A stretch of 7,510 nt of DNA from JBDTMT01 sp033764095 (GTDB lineage Bacteria; Desulfobacterota; Binatia; HRBIN30; CADEER01): contig JANRJF010000004.1 of NCBI GenBank assembly GCA_033764095.1, positions 1 to 7,510 on the forward strand, given 5' to 3'. Positions 1-5,749 of this stretch are shown piece by piece (the stretch's first letter is position 1; every line of letters starts with the position of its first letter). Position numbers and translations under genes: made by a program. The notes below the pieces were generated by a model. That model was not told the origin of the DNA. It saw only the letters and a program-made list of their open reading frames with translations, and did no database searches.

Positions 1-453
1 CTCCAGCGGCACGCCGTCGAAGAGGATCTTCATGTCCTCGACCGAGTCGATCGCCACGCCGGCCTTGCCGACGTCGCCGACGACGCGCGGGTGGTCGCTG
101 TCGTAGCCGCGGTGCGTCGCCAGGTCGAAGGCGACCGACAGACCCATCTGCCCGGCGGCGAGGTTCTTCCGGTAGAACGCGTTCGACTCCTCGGCGGTGG
201 AGAAGCCGGCGTACTGGCGGATGGTCCACGGCTGGCCGGCGTACATGGTGGCGCGCGGGCCGCGCAGGAAGGGGAAGTCGCCGGGCAGGGTGTCGGTGAA
301 GTCGAGGCCGGCGACGTCGGCGGCGGTGTAGAGCGGCTTGACCTCCAGGCCCTCCGGCGTGTGCCAGGTCAACCCGTCGGGCGAGGCGCCCTTGCGCTCC
401 TTGGCGGCGAGCTCGCGCCAGCGGTCCAGGTCGGCGTGCGTCTTGTCGGCCAT
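1..453 (-). CDS. scpA: Methylmalonyl-CoA mutase, large (catalytic) subunit, N-terminal 151 residues; truncated by window edge
   Basis: This enzyme (also called MutB) interconverts (R)-methylmalonyl-CoA and succinyl-CoA with adenosylcobalamin, in the cytoplasm, during propionate and odd-chain or branched-chain catabolism. Read on the minus strand from ATG at 453, the protein begins MADKTHADLDRW and stays open to base 1. Residues 69-91 hold the family signature TMYAGQPWTIRQYAGFSTAEESN in pieces, followed by NLAAGQMGLSVAFDLATHRG (97-116) and GDVGKAGVAIDSVEDMK (126-142). These belong to the substrate-binding TIM barrel. Y81 in IRQYAG corresponds to the substrate tyrosine (Tyr89 in Propionibacterium) that favours methylmalonyl-CoA; isobutyryl-CoA mutases usually have Phe there. 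Many homologues have RPWT where this one has QPWT. A Shine-Dalgarno AAGGGGAG lies at 467-460, fitting the ATG. About three quarters of the gene, including the B12 domain, is outside the window, so the subunit organisation is unknown. Confidence 0.95.
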   Translation of the reverse strand, partial: MADKTHADLDRWRELAAKERKGASPDGLTWHTPEGLEVKPLYTAADVAGLDFTDTLPGDFPFLRGPRATMYAGQPWTIRQYAGFSTAEESNAFYRKNLAAGQMGLSVAFDLATHRGYDSDHPRVVGDVGKAGVAIDSVEDMKILFDGVPLE

Positions 454-479
454 TCGACTCTCCCCTTGAATCCCGTGGG

Positions 480-507
480 ACGCTAGCAAGTTGCGCCGGC
501 GGTTGAA
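480..507 (-). promoter_or_regulatory. Candidate promoter of the methylmalonyl-CoA mutase gene
   Basis: On the minus strand, TTCAAC (507-502) and TAGCGT (485-480) are separated by 16 bases, resembling a weak sigma-70 -35/-10 pair. The -10-like element ends 26 bases before the ATG, implying a short leader. Its core, CGCTAGCA plus GTTGCGC (481-496 on the plus strand), recurs almost unchanged upstream of the PPOX gene. The assignment rests on position and that recurrence and is unproven. Confidence 0.35.
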
Positions 508-520
508 ATCCAGTCGGTCT

Positions 521-654
521 GGCCAGTAGCGCCGGCCTCCGTGCCCGCAGCGGCTCGCCGACTCTGGTCTGGCGCGGACCAGCGACGCTCGTCGATATCG
601 ACCTGGGCGGATCGTCGAGCTGGGAGGCGGGCACGGAGGCCCGCGCTACTGGCC
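521..654. repeat. REP-pair (BIME)-like element: 28-bp imperfect inverted repeats around a structured 78-bp core
   Basis: The arms 521-548 and 627-654 are reverse complements over 28 bases with one mismatch (base 533). Each arm also folds on itself: the right arm has GCGGGC (627-632), a 6-base loop and GCCCGC (639-644), and the left arm has the same stem (531-536 with 543-548) broken only by the base-533 change. The core holds CTGGTC (564-569) pairing with GACCAG (577-582), and 587-596 pairing with 611-620 at 9 of 10 positions, overlapping a perfect 12-base palindrome at 591-602. Two inverted self-palindromic units with a structured spacer match bacterial REP/BIME organisation. No target-site duplication is visible, and a miniature transposable element is the alternative. 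Copy number cannot be judged from one window. Confidence 0.55.
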
Positions 655-681
655 ATGGAAATGGCAGGCCAAGTGTCAGTT

Positions 682-715
682 TTGCGCTGGCACCGTCGTG
701 CACTCCCGCTAACCT
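682..715 (+). promoter_or_regulatory. Weak candidate promoter region for the sulfatase gene
   Basis: The stretch between the inverted-repeat element and the sulfatase start contains TTGCGC (682-687) and, further on, TAACCT (710-715). The spacing of 22 bases is long for a sigma-70 pair. TGGCAC (688-693) followed by TGCA (699-702) resembles a sigma-54 site, but its GG-to-GC spacing is one base short. A promoter is needed somewhere in 655-790, and this is the most promoter-like part. Confidence is low. Confidence 0.2.
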
Positions 716-792
716 GTGGCGGCCACACTGCGGACGGCACGACACGTGCTCATGCCCCCGACTGGTGAGGTGAAGGTGCGGACGTGGTGAGC

Positions 793-798
793 GGAGGA
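793..798 (+). promoter_or_regulatory. Shine-Dalgarno GGAGGA that bears on the sulfatase start
   Basis: GGAGGA sits 3 bases before ATG 802, a tight but usable spacing. The in-frame GTG codons at 784 and 787 are preceded only by a looser GAGGTGAAGG stretch. Starting at 802 also gives a clean lipoprotein signal peptide beginning MRGVSILVG, whereas GTG 784 adds six residues before it. I prefer 802, but 784 is not excluded. Confidence 0.5.
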
Positions 799-801
799 CG
801 C

Positions 802-2943
802 ATGCGAGGCGTATCGATCCTGGTTGGGTTCCTGCTGGTGGCGCTGAGCGGCTGCGGCGACAGCGGCGGCAGCGGCTCGTCGCAGCAGCCGAACATCCTG
901 TTCATCGTCATGGACGACGTCGGCATCGACCAGATGGCGTCCTTCGGCTACGGCGGCGATACGCCGCCGAGCATGCCGAACATCGACGAGCTCGCCGACC
1001 GCGGCATCCGCTTCCGCAACACGTGGTCGATGCCGGCCTGCTCGACCAGCCGGGCCGTCTTCTTCGAGTCGCGCTGGCCGCTGCGCACCAACGTGAAGGG
1101 CGCGCTCGGCGAGGACGACCTCGCCAACTCGATGGTGTCGCCCTACGAGGTCACGGTGCCCAAGCTGCTGAAGGCGCAGGGTTACGAGAGCGCGCTGTTC
1201 GGCAAGTTCCACATCGCGCTGCAGGGCAACGATCCGTACGGCTACGCCATGGTGCACGCGCGCGGCTGGGATTACTTCGCCGGCTGGATGGACCCGACCG
1301 GCGATCCGTCCTCGATCGACACCACCGCCGGCGGCGTCGCGCCGACCGGCACCTGGAAGTGTGGCTTCGTGCCGGGCGCCGACCAGGGCGGCGCCGACAG
1401 CGGCGCCTGTTACACCGTCGACGGCGACTGCCGGCAGTTGAGCGGTGGGCCGATCGCTCCCGGCCGCACCTGTCGCGACGCCGGCGGCATCTTCGATCCC
1501 AACCAGGCGTGCACGTCGCCGCGGCCCAGCTACATCAACTTCTCCGAGTACAACGGCCACTACGTTTCGCCGCTGGTCTACAACTACCCGGACGGCAGCG
1601 TCGACCAGGCCGATCCCGCCGTCGATCCCGCCGCGCGCCAGTTCCGCGCCAGCTTCGCCGCCGACGCGGCGATCGAGTGGATCAACGCGCGGCCGAAGAA
1701 CACGCCGTGGATGGCGACGATCGCCTTCGCCTCCGATCACACGCCGCTGATGCAGCCGCCCTACGATCCCGACCTGCCGGGCAGCGGGCCGGAGGCGACC
1801 AATCTCGACTGCACCTCGACCACCGGGCAGCGCGCGCTGTCGAACCTGATGATCGAATCGATCGATCTCGAGGTCGGCCGCGTGCTGGTCGAGACCGGCC
1901 TGGCGCGGCGCGGCCGCGATGGCCGTCTCATCTACCGCCCGGAGGCGACCAACACGATGGTGGTGCTGGTGGGCGACAACGGCAGCCTCGGGACCACCGT
2001 CAAGGTGCCGTTCAGTATCGATCGCTCGAAGGGCACCGCCTATCAGACTGGCGTCTGGGTGCCGCTGATCGTCTCCGGTCCGCTGGTGAAGAAGCCGGAT
2101 CGCGACGTCGGGCACATGGTCAACTTCGCCGACCTGTTCGTCCTGTTCGGCGAGATGGCGGGGATCGACGACGTGCAGGCGCGCGTGCCGCGGCCGATCG
2201 ACGGCGAGTCGATGCTGCCCTATCTCACCGATCCGGCGCAGAAGAGCATCCGCACCTACAACTACACCGAGATCGGCGTGAACCTGCAGGCGAACGAGGC
2301 GATCAACGCCCCCTGCATCATCTCCACGACCTGCACGCAGATCCCGGTGTCGAAGAGCGTCTGCGAGGACAACGACGGCATCTGGTGGGGCGCCGGCCAT
2401 GACGCGCCGATCACCGATGGCGCGCCGGCGGAGGGCTTCACCTACTGCTGCCAGGTCAACCAGTTCGTCGTCGCCAACGACCTGGTCGACGAGCCCTACA
2501 ACATCTCGCCGCTGATCGCCTACGGCATCCGCAACGATCACTACAAGATCGTCCAGAACCAGGTGAATGCGTACGTCTCGCAGGAGGAGCCGTGCGTCGA
2601 GACCTCCACCACGGAGTTCTACGCGATCAACGAGGACGTGCCGTACCCGCGCCTCGACAACGCCGACCTCGCCCTGCCGATCGATGACCTGAACGCCGAG
2701 CAGCAGCAGAACTTCGACGCGCTGAGCAGCCAACTGCAGGCGATCCTCGACTCGGTGCCGTACTGCCCCGGCGACGGCAATATCGATTTCAAGGTGGATC
2801 AGCTCGACCTCGACGACTGGAGCTCGTTCGCCACCAGCGGTGGCTTGTCGAGCTGGTACGACCTCAACATCGACGGCCTCACTAACAGCGCCGACCAGTC
2901 CATCATCGAGGACAACCTCGGGCTGGTCTGCGAGAGCGACTGA
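802..2943 (+). CDS. Sulfatase-family lipoprotein with Cys-rich insertions and a dockerin-like C-terminus
   Basis: A predicted 713-residue envelope-anchored hydrolase of the arylsulfatase/alkaline-phosphatase superfamily. Residues 1-18 form a lipoprotein signal ending in the lipobox L-S-G-C (lipidated C18), followed by a Gly/Ser linker. The sulfatase core starts at PNILFIVMDD with metal ligands D38 and D39. The active-site motif is C80-S-T-S-R84, where the family norm is C-x-P/A-x-R, so formylglycine formation is uncertain. Further matches are GKFH (K135, H137), SDHTP (H313), GDNG (D392, N393) and K410 before GVWVPLIVSGP. Cysteine clusters at 187-237 and 505-550 look like disulfide-bonded insertions. 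Residues 657-707 carry two Ca-loop-like repeats (DGNIDFKVDQLDLDDW; DLNIDGLTNSADQSII) resembling type I dockerin, flanked by C655 and C710. The sulfated substrate is unknown. The small exported-protein gene follows 32 bases later, probably co-transcribed. Confidence 0.88.
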   Translation: MRGVSILVGFLLVALSGCGDSGGSGSSQQPNILFIVMDDVGIDQMASFGYGGDTPPSMPNIDELADRGIRFRNTWSMPACSTSRAVFFESRWPLRTNVKGALGEDDLANSMVSPYEVTVPKLLKAQGYESALFGKFHIALQGNDPYGYAMVHARGWDYFAGWMDPTGDPSSIDTTAGGVAPTGTWKCGFVPGADQGGADSGACYTVDGDCRQLSGGPIAPGRTCRDAGGIFDPNQACTSPRPSYINFSEYNGHYVSPLVYNYPDGSVDQADPAVDPAARQFRASFAADAAIEWINARPKNTPWMATIAFASDHTPLMQPPYDPDLPGSGPEATNLDCTSTTGQRALSNLMIESIDLEVGRVLVETGLARRGRDGRLIYRPEATNTMVVLVGDNGSLGTTVKVPFSIDRSKGTAYQTGVWVPLIVSGPLVKKPDRDVGHMVNFADLFVLFGEMAGIDDVQARVPRPIDGESMLPYLTDPAQKSIRTYNYTEIGVNLQANEAINAPCIISTTCTQIPVSKSVCEDNDGIWWGAGHDAPITDGAPAEGFTYCCQVNQFVVANDLVDEPYNISPLIAYGIRNDHYKIVQNQVNAYVSQEEPCVETSTTEFYAINEDVPYPRLDNADLALPIDDLNAEQQQNFDALSSQLQAILDSVPYCPGDGNIDFKVDQLDLDDWSSFATSGGLSSWYDLNIDGLTNSADQSIIEDNLGLVCESD

Positions 2944-2944
2944 A

Positions 2945-2959
2945 GCCGCGCAGCGCGGC
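2945..2959 (+). other. Small intercistronic hairpin between the sulfatase and the small-protein gene
   Basis: GCCGCG (2945-2950) pairs perfectly with CGCGGC (2954-2959) around a CAG loop, just after the sulfatase stop. The next gene's Shine-Dalgarno AAGGAG (2962-2967) begins almost at once. Such a stem could affect translation or mRNA ends, but six-base GC stems are easily produced by chance at this base composition. Confidence 0.3.
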
Positions 2960-2975
2960 GGAAGGAGAACGACCG

Positions 2976-3254
2976 ATGCGCATTTTCTTCCTCGCCCTCG
3001 CGGCCCTGCTCGCCGCCGGCGTTGCCGGCGCCAACCAGGACTCGGCCAACGCCTGCGCCAAGGCCCTCGGCAAGGATCCGCGCACCATCTACGACGCCAG
3101 CATCGCCGCGGTGACCGCCGATACCAACCTGAAGGACCTGCTGACGCAGAAGACGCGCGGCCTGGTCGAAGCCGGCACCGTGCCGCGCGATACGGCGCGC
3201 GACTCGGCGCGCGCCGCGCTCAAGTGCCTCGAGCTCGCCCAGCAGCCGAACTGA
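2976..3254 (+). CDS. Small exported protein of unknown function (92 aa)
   Basis: I do not recognise a named family. The protein starts MRIFFLALAALLAAGVAGA, a clear signal peptide with likely cleavage near residue 19. The mature part is about 73 residues and predicted mostly helical. It has exactly two cysteines, C27 and C84, which could form one disulfide closing a helical hairpin. The core IYDASIAAVTADTNLKDLL followed by TKxRxLVEAGxV-like segments loosely recalls small secreted proteins in other proteobacteria; that is memory, not a search. A Shine-Dalgarno AAGGAG lies 8 bases before the ATG. The gene lies 32 bases after the sulfatase stop on the same strand and just before a strong hairpin, so it is probably the last gene of a two-gene transcript. 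A function linked to the sulfatase is possible but unsupported beyond position. Confidence 0.8.
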   Translation: MRIFFLALAALLAAGVAGANQDSANACAKALGKDPRTIYDASIAAVTADTNLKDLLTQKTRGLVEAGTVPRDTARDSARAALKCLELAQQPN

Positions 3255-3258
3255 ACCA

Positions 3259-3297
3259 ATGCCTCCATCCCCCGTCCGAGCGGGGGATGGTCGGCAT
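3259..3297. terminator. Hairpin between convergent genes, likely bidirectional terminator
   Basis: A perfect 10-bp stem, CCATCCCCCG (3265-3274) with CGGGGGATGG (3281-3290), encloses a 6-base loop. After a small internal bulge, ATGCC (3259-3263) pairs with GGCAT (3293-3297) to extend it. It lies in the 63-base gap between the ends of the small-protein gene (plus strand) and the PPOX gene (minus strand), the expected place for a shared terminator. There is no T-tract on either side, so classical intrinsic termination is not certain. Confidence 0.7.
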
Positions 3298-3317
3298 GGC
3301 GGCGATCGGTCGCCGGT

Positions 3318-3752
3318 TCAGCCGGCCTTGCCGAAGTCGCGCGAGAACCAGCGCCGCGGCCGGATGCGCACCACCAGCTCGTCGGTGCCATGCGGCCGCG
3401 TGCCGTCGACGTAGGCGTCGCCGACCTCGGCGCCGAGGTACTTGCGCACCACCGGTTTCAGGTCGCGCGTCACGTCGGCCGGATCGACGGCCACCACGCT
3501 GCCCTGGACGCTGACGTAGCGCGGCGGCATCTCCTCCGACTGGACGAGGAACGCCACCGGCGCGCCGGGTTGCAGCAGCGGCGCCTTGCGCGCCTGCGGT
3601 CGCGTCACCAGCACGATGTCGCCGCCGCGCTCGTAGCGGTACCACACCGGCACCGACAGCGGCATGCCGTTCGGCTCGGCGACGCTGACGATGCCGACGT
3701 GCACGCCGGCGAGGAACTCCTCACGCTCATCACGGGTCATCGGTGCCGGCAC
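3318..3752 (-). CDS. Pyridoxamine 5'-phosphate oxidase-fold (PPOX / FMN or F420 binding) protein, 144 aa
   Basis: A small cytoplasmic split-barrel flavoprotein-type enzyme. The family includes FMN-dependent oxidases and F420H2-dependent reductases, and the cofactor cannot be settled here. Visible features are LAGVHVGIVSVAEPNGMP (14-31), VPVWYRYERGGDIVLVT (34-50), the cofactor-phosphate segment R56-K57 in ARKAPLLQPG, RYVSVQGSVV (78-87), and the terminal strand IRPRRWFSRD (130-139). The length of 144 residues is usual for single-domain members. I chose GTG 3752 because GGGAGGAG (3765-3758) sits 5 bases upstream; ATG 3740, four codons in, lies 17 bases from that site. The same frame stays open upstream across the whole antisense of the neighbouring esterase gene, which is a GC artefact and not part of this protein. 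Its substrate is unknown, and it is divergent from the esterase gene. Confidence 0.85.
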   Translation of the reverse strand: MPAPMTRDEREEFLAGVHVGIVSVAEPNGMPLSVPVWYRYERGGDIVLVTRPQARKAPLLQPGAPVAFLVQSEEMPPRYVSVQGSVVAVDPADVTRDLKPVVRKYLGAEVGDAYVDGTRPHGTDELVVRIRPRRWFSRDFGKAG

Positions 3753-3757
3753 GCCTG

Positions 3758-3765
3758 CTCCTCCC
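3758..3765 (-). promoter_or_regulatory. Shine-Dalgarno GGGAGGAG deciding the GTG start of the PPOX gene
   Basis: This strong purine-rich site lies 5 bases before GTG 3752 and 17 bases before ATG 3740. The spacing clearly favours the GTG, adding MPAP to the N-terminus. Confidence 0.65.
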
Positions 3766-3771
3766 GCCGCA

Positions 3772-3789
3772 TCGCTAGCAGGGTTGCGC
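3772..3789 (-). promoter_or_regulatory. Candidate promoter core of the PPOX gene, shared with the mutase gene
   Basis: Plus-strand bases 3773-3789 read CGCTAGCA, GG, GTTGCGC. The mutase upstream region (481-496) reads CGCTAGCA, A, GTTGCGC: the same blocks, order and strand relative to the gene. The element ends about 20 bases before the GTG start. TAGCGA (3777-3772) would be the -10-like part, and no convincing -35 is seen at 16-18 bases. A protein-binding operator is an alternative. Confidence 0.3.
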
Positions 3790-3827
3790 TCCGCCCGGCC
3801 AGCCGCGGCCGGATCGAAACGCACTCG

Positions 3828-3859
3828 CCATTGCCTTCGCGGCGCGCTTCGGACTAGCT
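3828..3859 (+). promoter_or_regulatory. Weak candidate promoter of the esterase-peptidase unit
   Basis: TTGCCT (around 3831-3836) and TAGCTG (around 3855-3860) are separated by 18 bases, a loose sigma-70-like pair ending about 15 bases before the esterase ATG. It contains ACTAGC, one of only three CTAG tetramers in the window. An AGGGGGGG Shine-Dalgarno-like tract follows at 3866-3873. The remainder of the intergenic stretch from 3790 shows nothing else I can support. Confidence 0.25.
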
Positions 3860-3875
3860 GAATCCAGGGGGGGTA

Positions 3876-5720
3876 ATGATGCTGTCCAGATCGAGGCACC
3901 GCGGTGCCGCGCTGCTGTTTGCGGTCGTCGTCGGGATGCCGCTGCTGGCGCCGGCCGCGGCGCGGGCGAAGGCCTATCCGACCAACGTCTGCGTCGGCGC
4001 CAAGTTGAAAGGGGCGGGGTCGTTCTGCGGCGCCGTCTTCAAGGCGTGGGCGACCTGGGAGAAGAAGCAGGACGCCGCGGCGCGCGACGCGGCGATCGCC
4101 AAGGCGCAGGCAAAGCTCGACGCCGCCTGGGCGAAAGCCGAGGCGAAGTCGACCAAGGCCGGCGTCGACTGCGCGCAGACGACACTCAGCGCCGCCGACC
4201 TCGGCGTGCTGGTCGGCACCGCGGCGGCGACGCTGGTCGCCGACCTCAACGCCGGCCTCACGCTCAGCGAGAAGGACGACGCCAAGTGCGGCGGCAAGCT
4301 CGCCAAGCTGGCGGCCAAGAAGTGCCAGGCGATGCTGCTCGCGGAGGGCAAGTTCGTCGCCGCGCTGGCCAAGGATCCGGACGCCAGCCAGCGCGACGCG
4401 GCGCGCGCCAAGGCGAGTCAGAAGTTCAGCGACGGCTGGACGAAGGTGTTTGCCAAGGGGTGCGACTCGACGGCGACGGAAACGGCGGCGGAGAGCGGCG
4501 TCGACGCGCTGCGTGACCAGGTCATCGCCCAGACGACGATCGCGCCGAGCGTCGACGACACGCAGTACACGACCATCTCGCCGACCGGCGCCACCCGCTA
4601 CCAGGGCCGCGACTTCACCCCGGTGTGCATGAACGGCTCGCCGTACCACTTCTTCGTCAAGCGCGGGTCGGTGAACAAGGTGCTGATGTACTACCAGGGC
4701 GGCGGCGCCTGCTGGGAGCAGCTCACCTGCGGCGTCCCGGTGTGCGACAACAGCGTCAACCCGGCCGGCGGCGACAATCCCAACAACGGCAGCAGCGGCT
4801 TCGCCGACCGCAGCAACCCCAACAACCCGTTCAAGGACTGGAACGTGGTGTTCGTGTCGTACTGCAGCTGCGACATCCATTTCGGCGACGCGGCGCAGGA
4901 CTACGCCAACTTCAACCCCGGCGCGCCGCTGCACGTCGAGCATCGCGGCTACCACAACGCCAAGGTGGCGGAGAAATGGGCGCGCGAGCACTTCGTCAAC
5001 CCGGACGAGGTGTTCGTCACCGGCTCCAGCGCCGGCGCCTACGGGGCCTGGTTCGGCGCGCCGATGCTGCATGAGGTCTGGCCGGCCTCGAAGTTCAGCG
5101 TCCTCGCCGACGCCGGCAACGGCGTCATCACGCAGGACTTCCTCAACAACTCGTTCCCGAACTGGAACTTCGTCGCCAACCTGCCGACCAACGTGCCCGG
5201 CGTCGAGGAGATCCTCACCAACGGCACCGGCATCCCCGGCTACACCGAGCTGGTCGCCGGGCTGTTCCCGAACACCACCTGGGCGCACTACAGCACCGCC
5301 TACGACGGCGGCAGCGGCGGCCAGACCGGCTTCTACAACATCATGCTCAACAACAACGATCCGCTCGCCGGGCTGTCGTGGTGGAACGGCAGCTGTGCCT
5401 TCAACGCGCAGATGCGCGCCCAGGTGCTGGCCACCGCCGCGGCGGTGCCGACGAACTATCGGTACTACATCGGCACCGGCTCGCGGCACACGATGTGGGG
5501 CAGCAACAAGGTGTACACCGACACCACCGGCGGCGTGCCGCCGGTGGTCGACTGGGTGAACGCGATGCTCAACAGTCATCCGCCGCTGGCCGACGATCCG
5601 GCATGGACCAACGTCGAGTGCACCAACTGCGGCCTGCTGTTGCCGGGCGACGTGCGTCCGAACCCGCTGGCGCCGCCGTTCATGCAGGTTGGGCCGGACG
5701 TCGTCGTCACCTGTCCGTGA
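3876..5720 (+). CDS. Secreted pectinacetylesterase/Notum-family hydrolase with a duplicated N-terminal Cys-rich helical module
   Basis: A 614-residue exported serine carboxylesterase. The signal peptide covers residues 1-31 (RSRHRG, a hydrophobic stretch, then ARA). Residues 39-220 are Ala/Lys-rich, predicted helical, and contain two copies of a module with cysteines at 39/51/99 and 138/150/196. The catalytic domain (about 225-605) follows the PAE/Notum plan: GGGACWE (275-281, oxyanion region), YCSCD (329-333), nucleophile S385 in GSSAG, probable acid D412 in LADAGNG, and H538 in SRHTMW. Cysteine pairs near the C-terminus (VECTNC) suggest disulfides. Known relatives remove acetyl groups from pectin (plants) or a lipid from Wnt (Notum); bacterial substrates are poorly defined, so the substrate here is open. 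Start: ATG 3876 or 3879, both after an AGGGGGGG tract. The M28 peptidase gene follows 29 bases downstream, probably in one transcript. Confidence 0.87.
   Translation: MMLSRSRHRGAALLFAVVVGMPLLAPAAARAKAYPTNVCVGAKLKGAGSFCGAVFKAWATWEKKQDAAARDAAIAKAQAKLDAAWAKAEAKSTKAGVDCAQTTLSAADLGVLVGTAAATLVADLNAGLTLSEKDDAKCGGKLAKLAAKKCQAMLLAEGKFVAALAKDPDASQRDAARAKASQKFSDGWTKVFAKGCDSTATETAAESGVDALRDQVIAQTTIAPSVDDTQYTTISPTGATRYQGRDFTPVCMNGSPYHFFVKRGSVNKVLMYYQGGGACWEQLTCGVPVCDNSVNPAGGDNPNNGSSGFADRSNPNNPFKDWNVVFVSYCSCDIHFGDAAQDYANFNPGAPLHVEHRGYHNAKVAEKWAREHFVNPDEVFVTGSSAGAYGAWFGAPMLHEVWPASKFSVLADAGNGVITQDFLNNSFPNWNFVANLPTNVPGVEEILTNGTGIPGYTELVAGLFPNTTWAHYSTAYDGGSGGQTGFYNIMLNNNDPLAGLSWWNGSCAFNAQMRAQVLATAAAVPTNYRYYIGTGSRHTMWGSNKVYTDTTGGVPPVVDWVNAMLNSHPPLADDPAWTNVECTNCGLLLPGDVRPNPLAPPFMQVGPDVVVTCP
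3990..4530 (+). repeat. Internal protein-level duplication of about 99 residues in the esterase gene
   Basis: Copy A (from C39) and copy B (from C138) share the pattern C, x11, C, about 46, C. Shared blocks include GAKLKGAG / GGKLAKLA after the first Cys, ARDAAIAKAQAKLDAAW / QRDAARAKASQKFSDGW, and GVDCAQT / GCDSTAT at the third Cys. The copies have diverged in sequence but keep cysteine spacing (12 and 48 residues versus 12 and 46), which indicates an old tandem duplication of a disulfide-stabilised helical unit. Confidence 0.7.
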
Positions 5721-5749
5721 GCGCACGTGAACCGCATGGGGGAGCAGAG

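Noticed and set aside
91..486. Plus-strand frame opposite the mutase gene
   Set aside because: The minus strand encodes an unmistakable methylmalonyl-CoA mutase N-terminus with a Shine-Dalgarno; the plus-strand translation has no recognisable content.
688..702. Sigma-54 promoter (TGGCAC ... TGCA) ahead of the sulfatase
   Set aside because: The distance between the conserved GG and GC is one base shorter than the invariant spacing, and no activator-binding repeats were seen upstream.
541..768. Short open frames in both strands of the divergent intergenic region
   Set aside because: They run through the inverted-repeat element, are Arg/Ala-rich and lack good ribosome sites. The open length is expected at this GC content.
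709..2733. A 674-codon open frame antisense to the sulfatase
   Set aside because: It is the complement of a recognisable enzyme. Its translation is Val/Arg/Asp-rich low-complexity sequence with no family motif, as expected from GC-rich third positions. The sulfatase on the other strand explains the region.
3318..5726. An 802-codon minus-strand frame read as one fusion protein
   Set aside because: Only the last 144 codons match a family (PPOX) and have a proper ribosome site. The upstream part is antisense to the esterase and compositionally a shadow.
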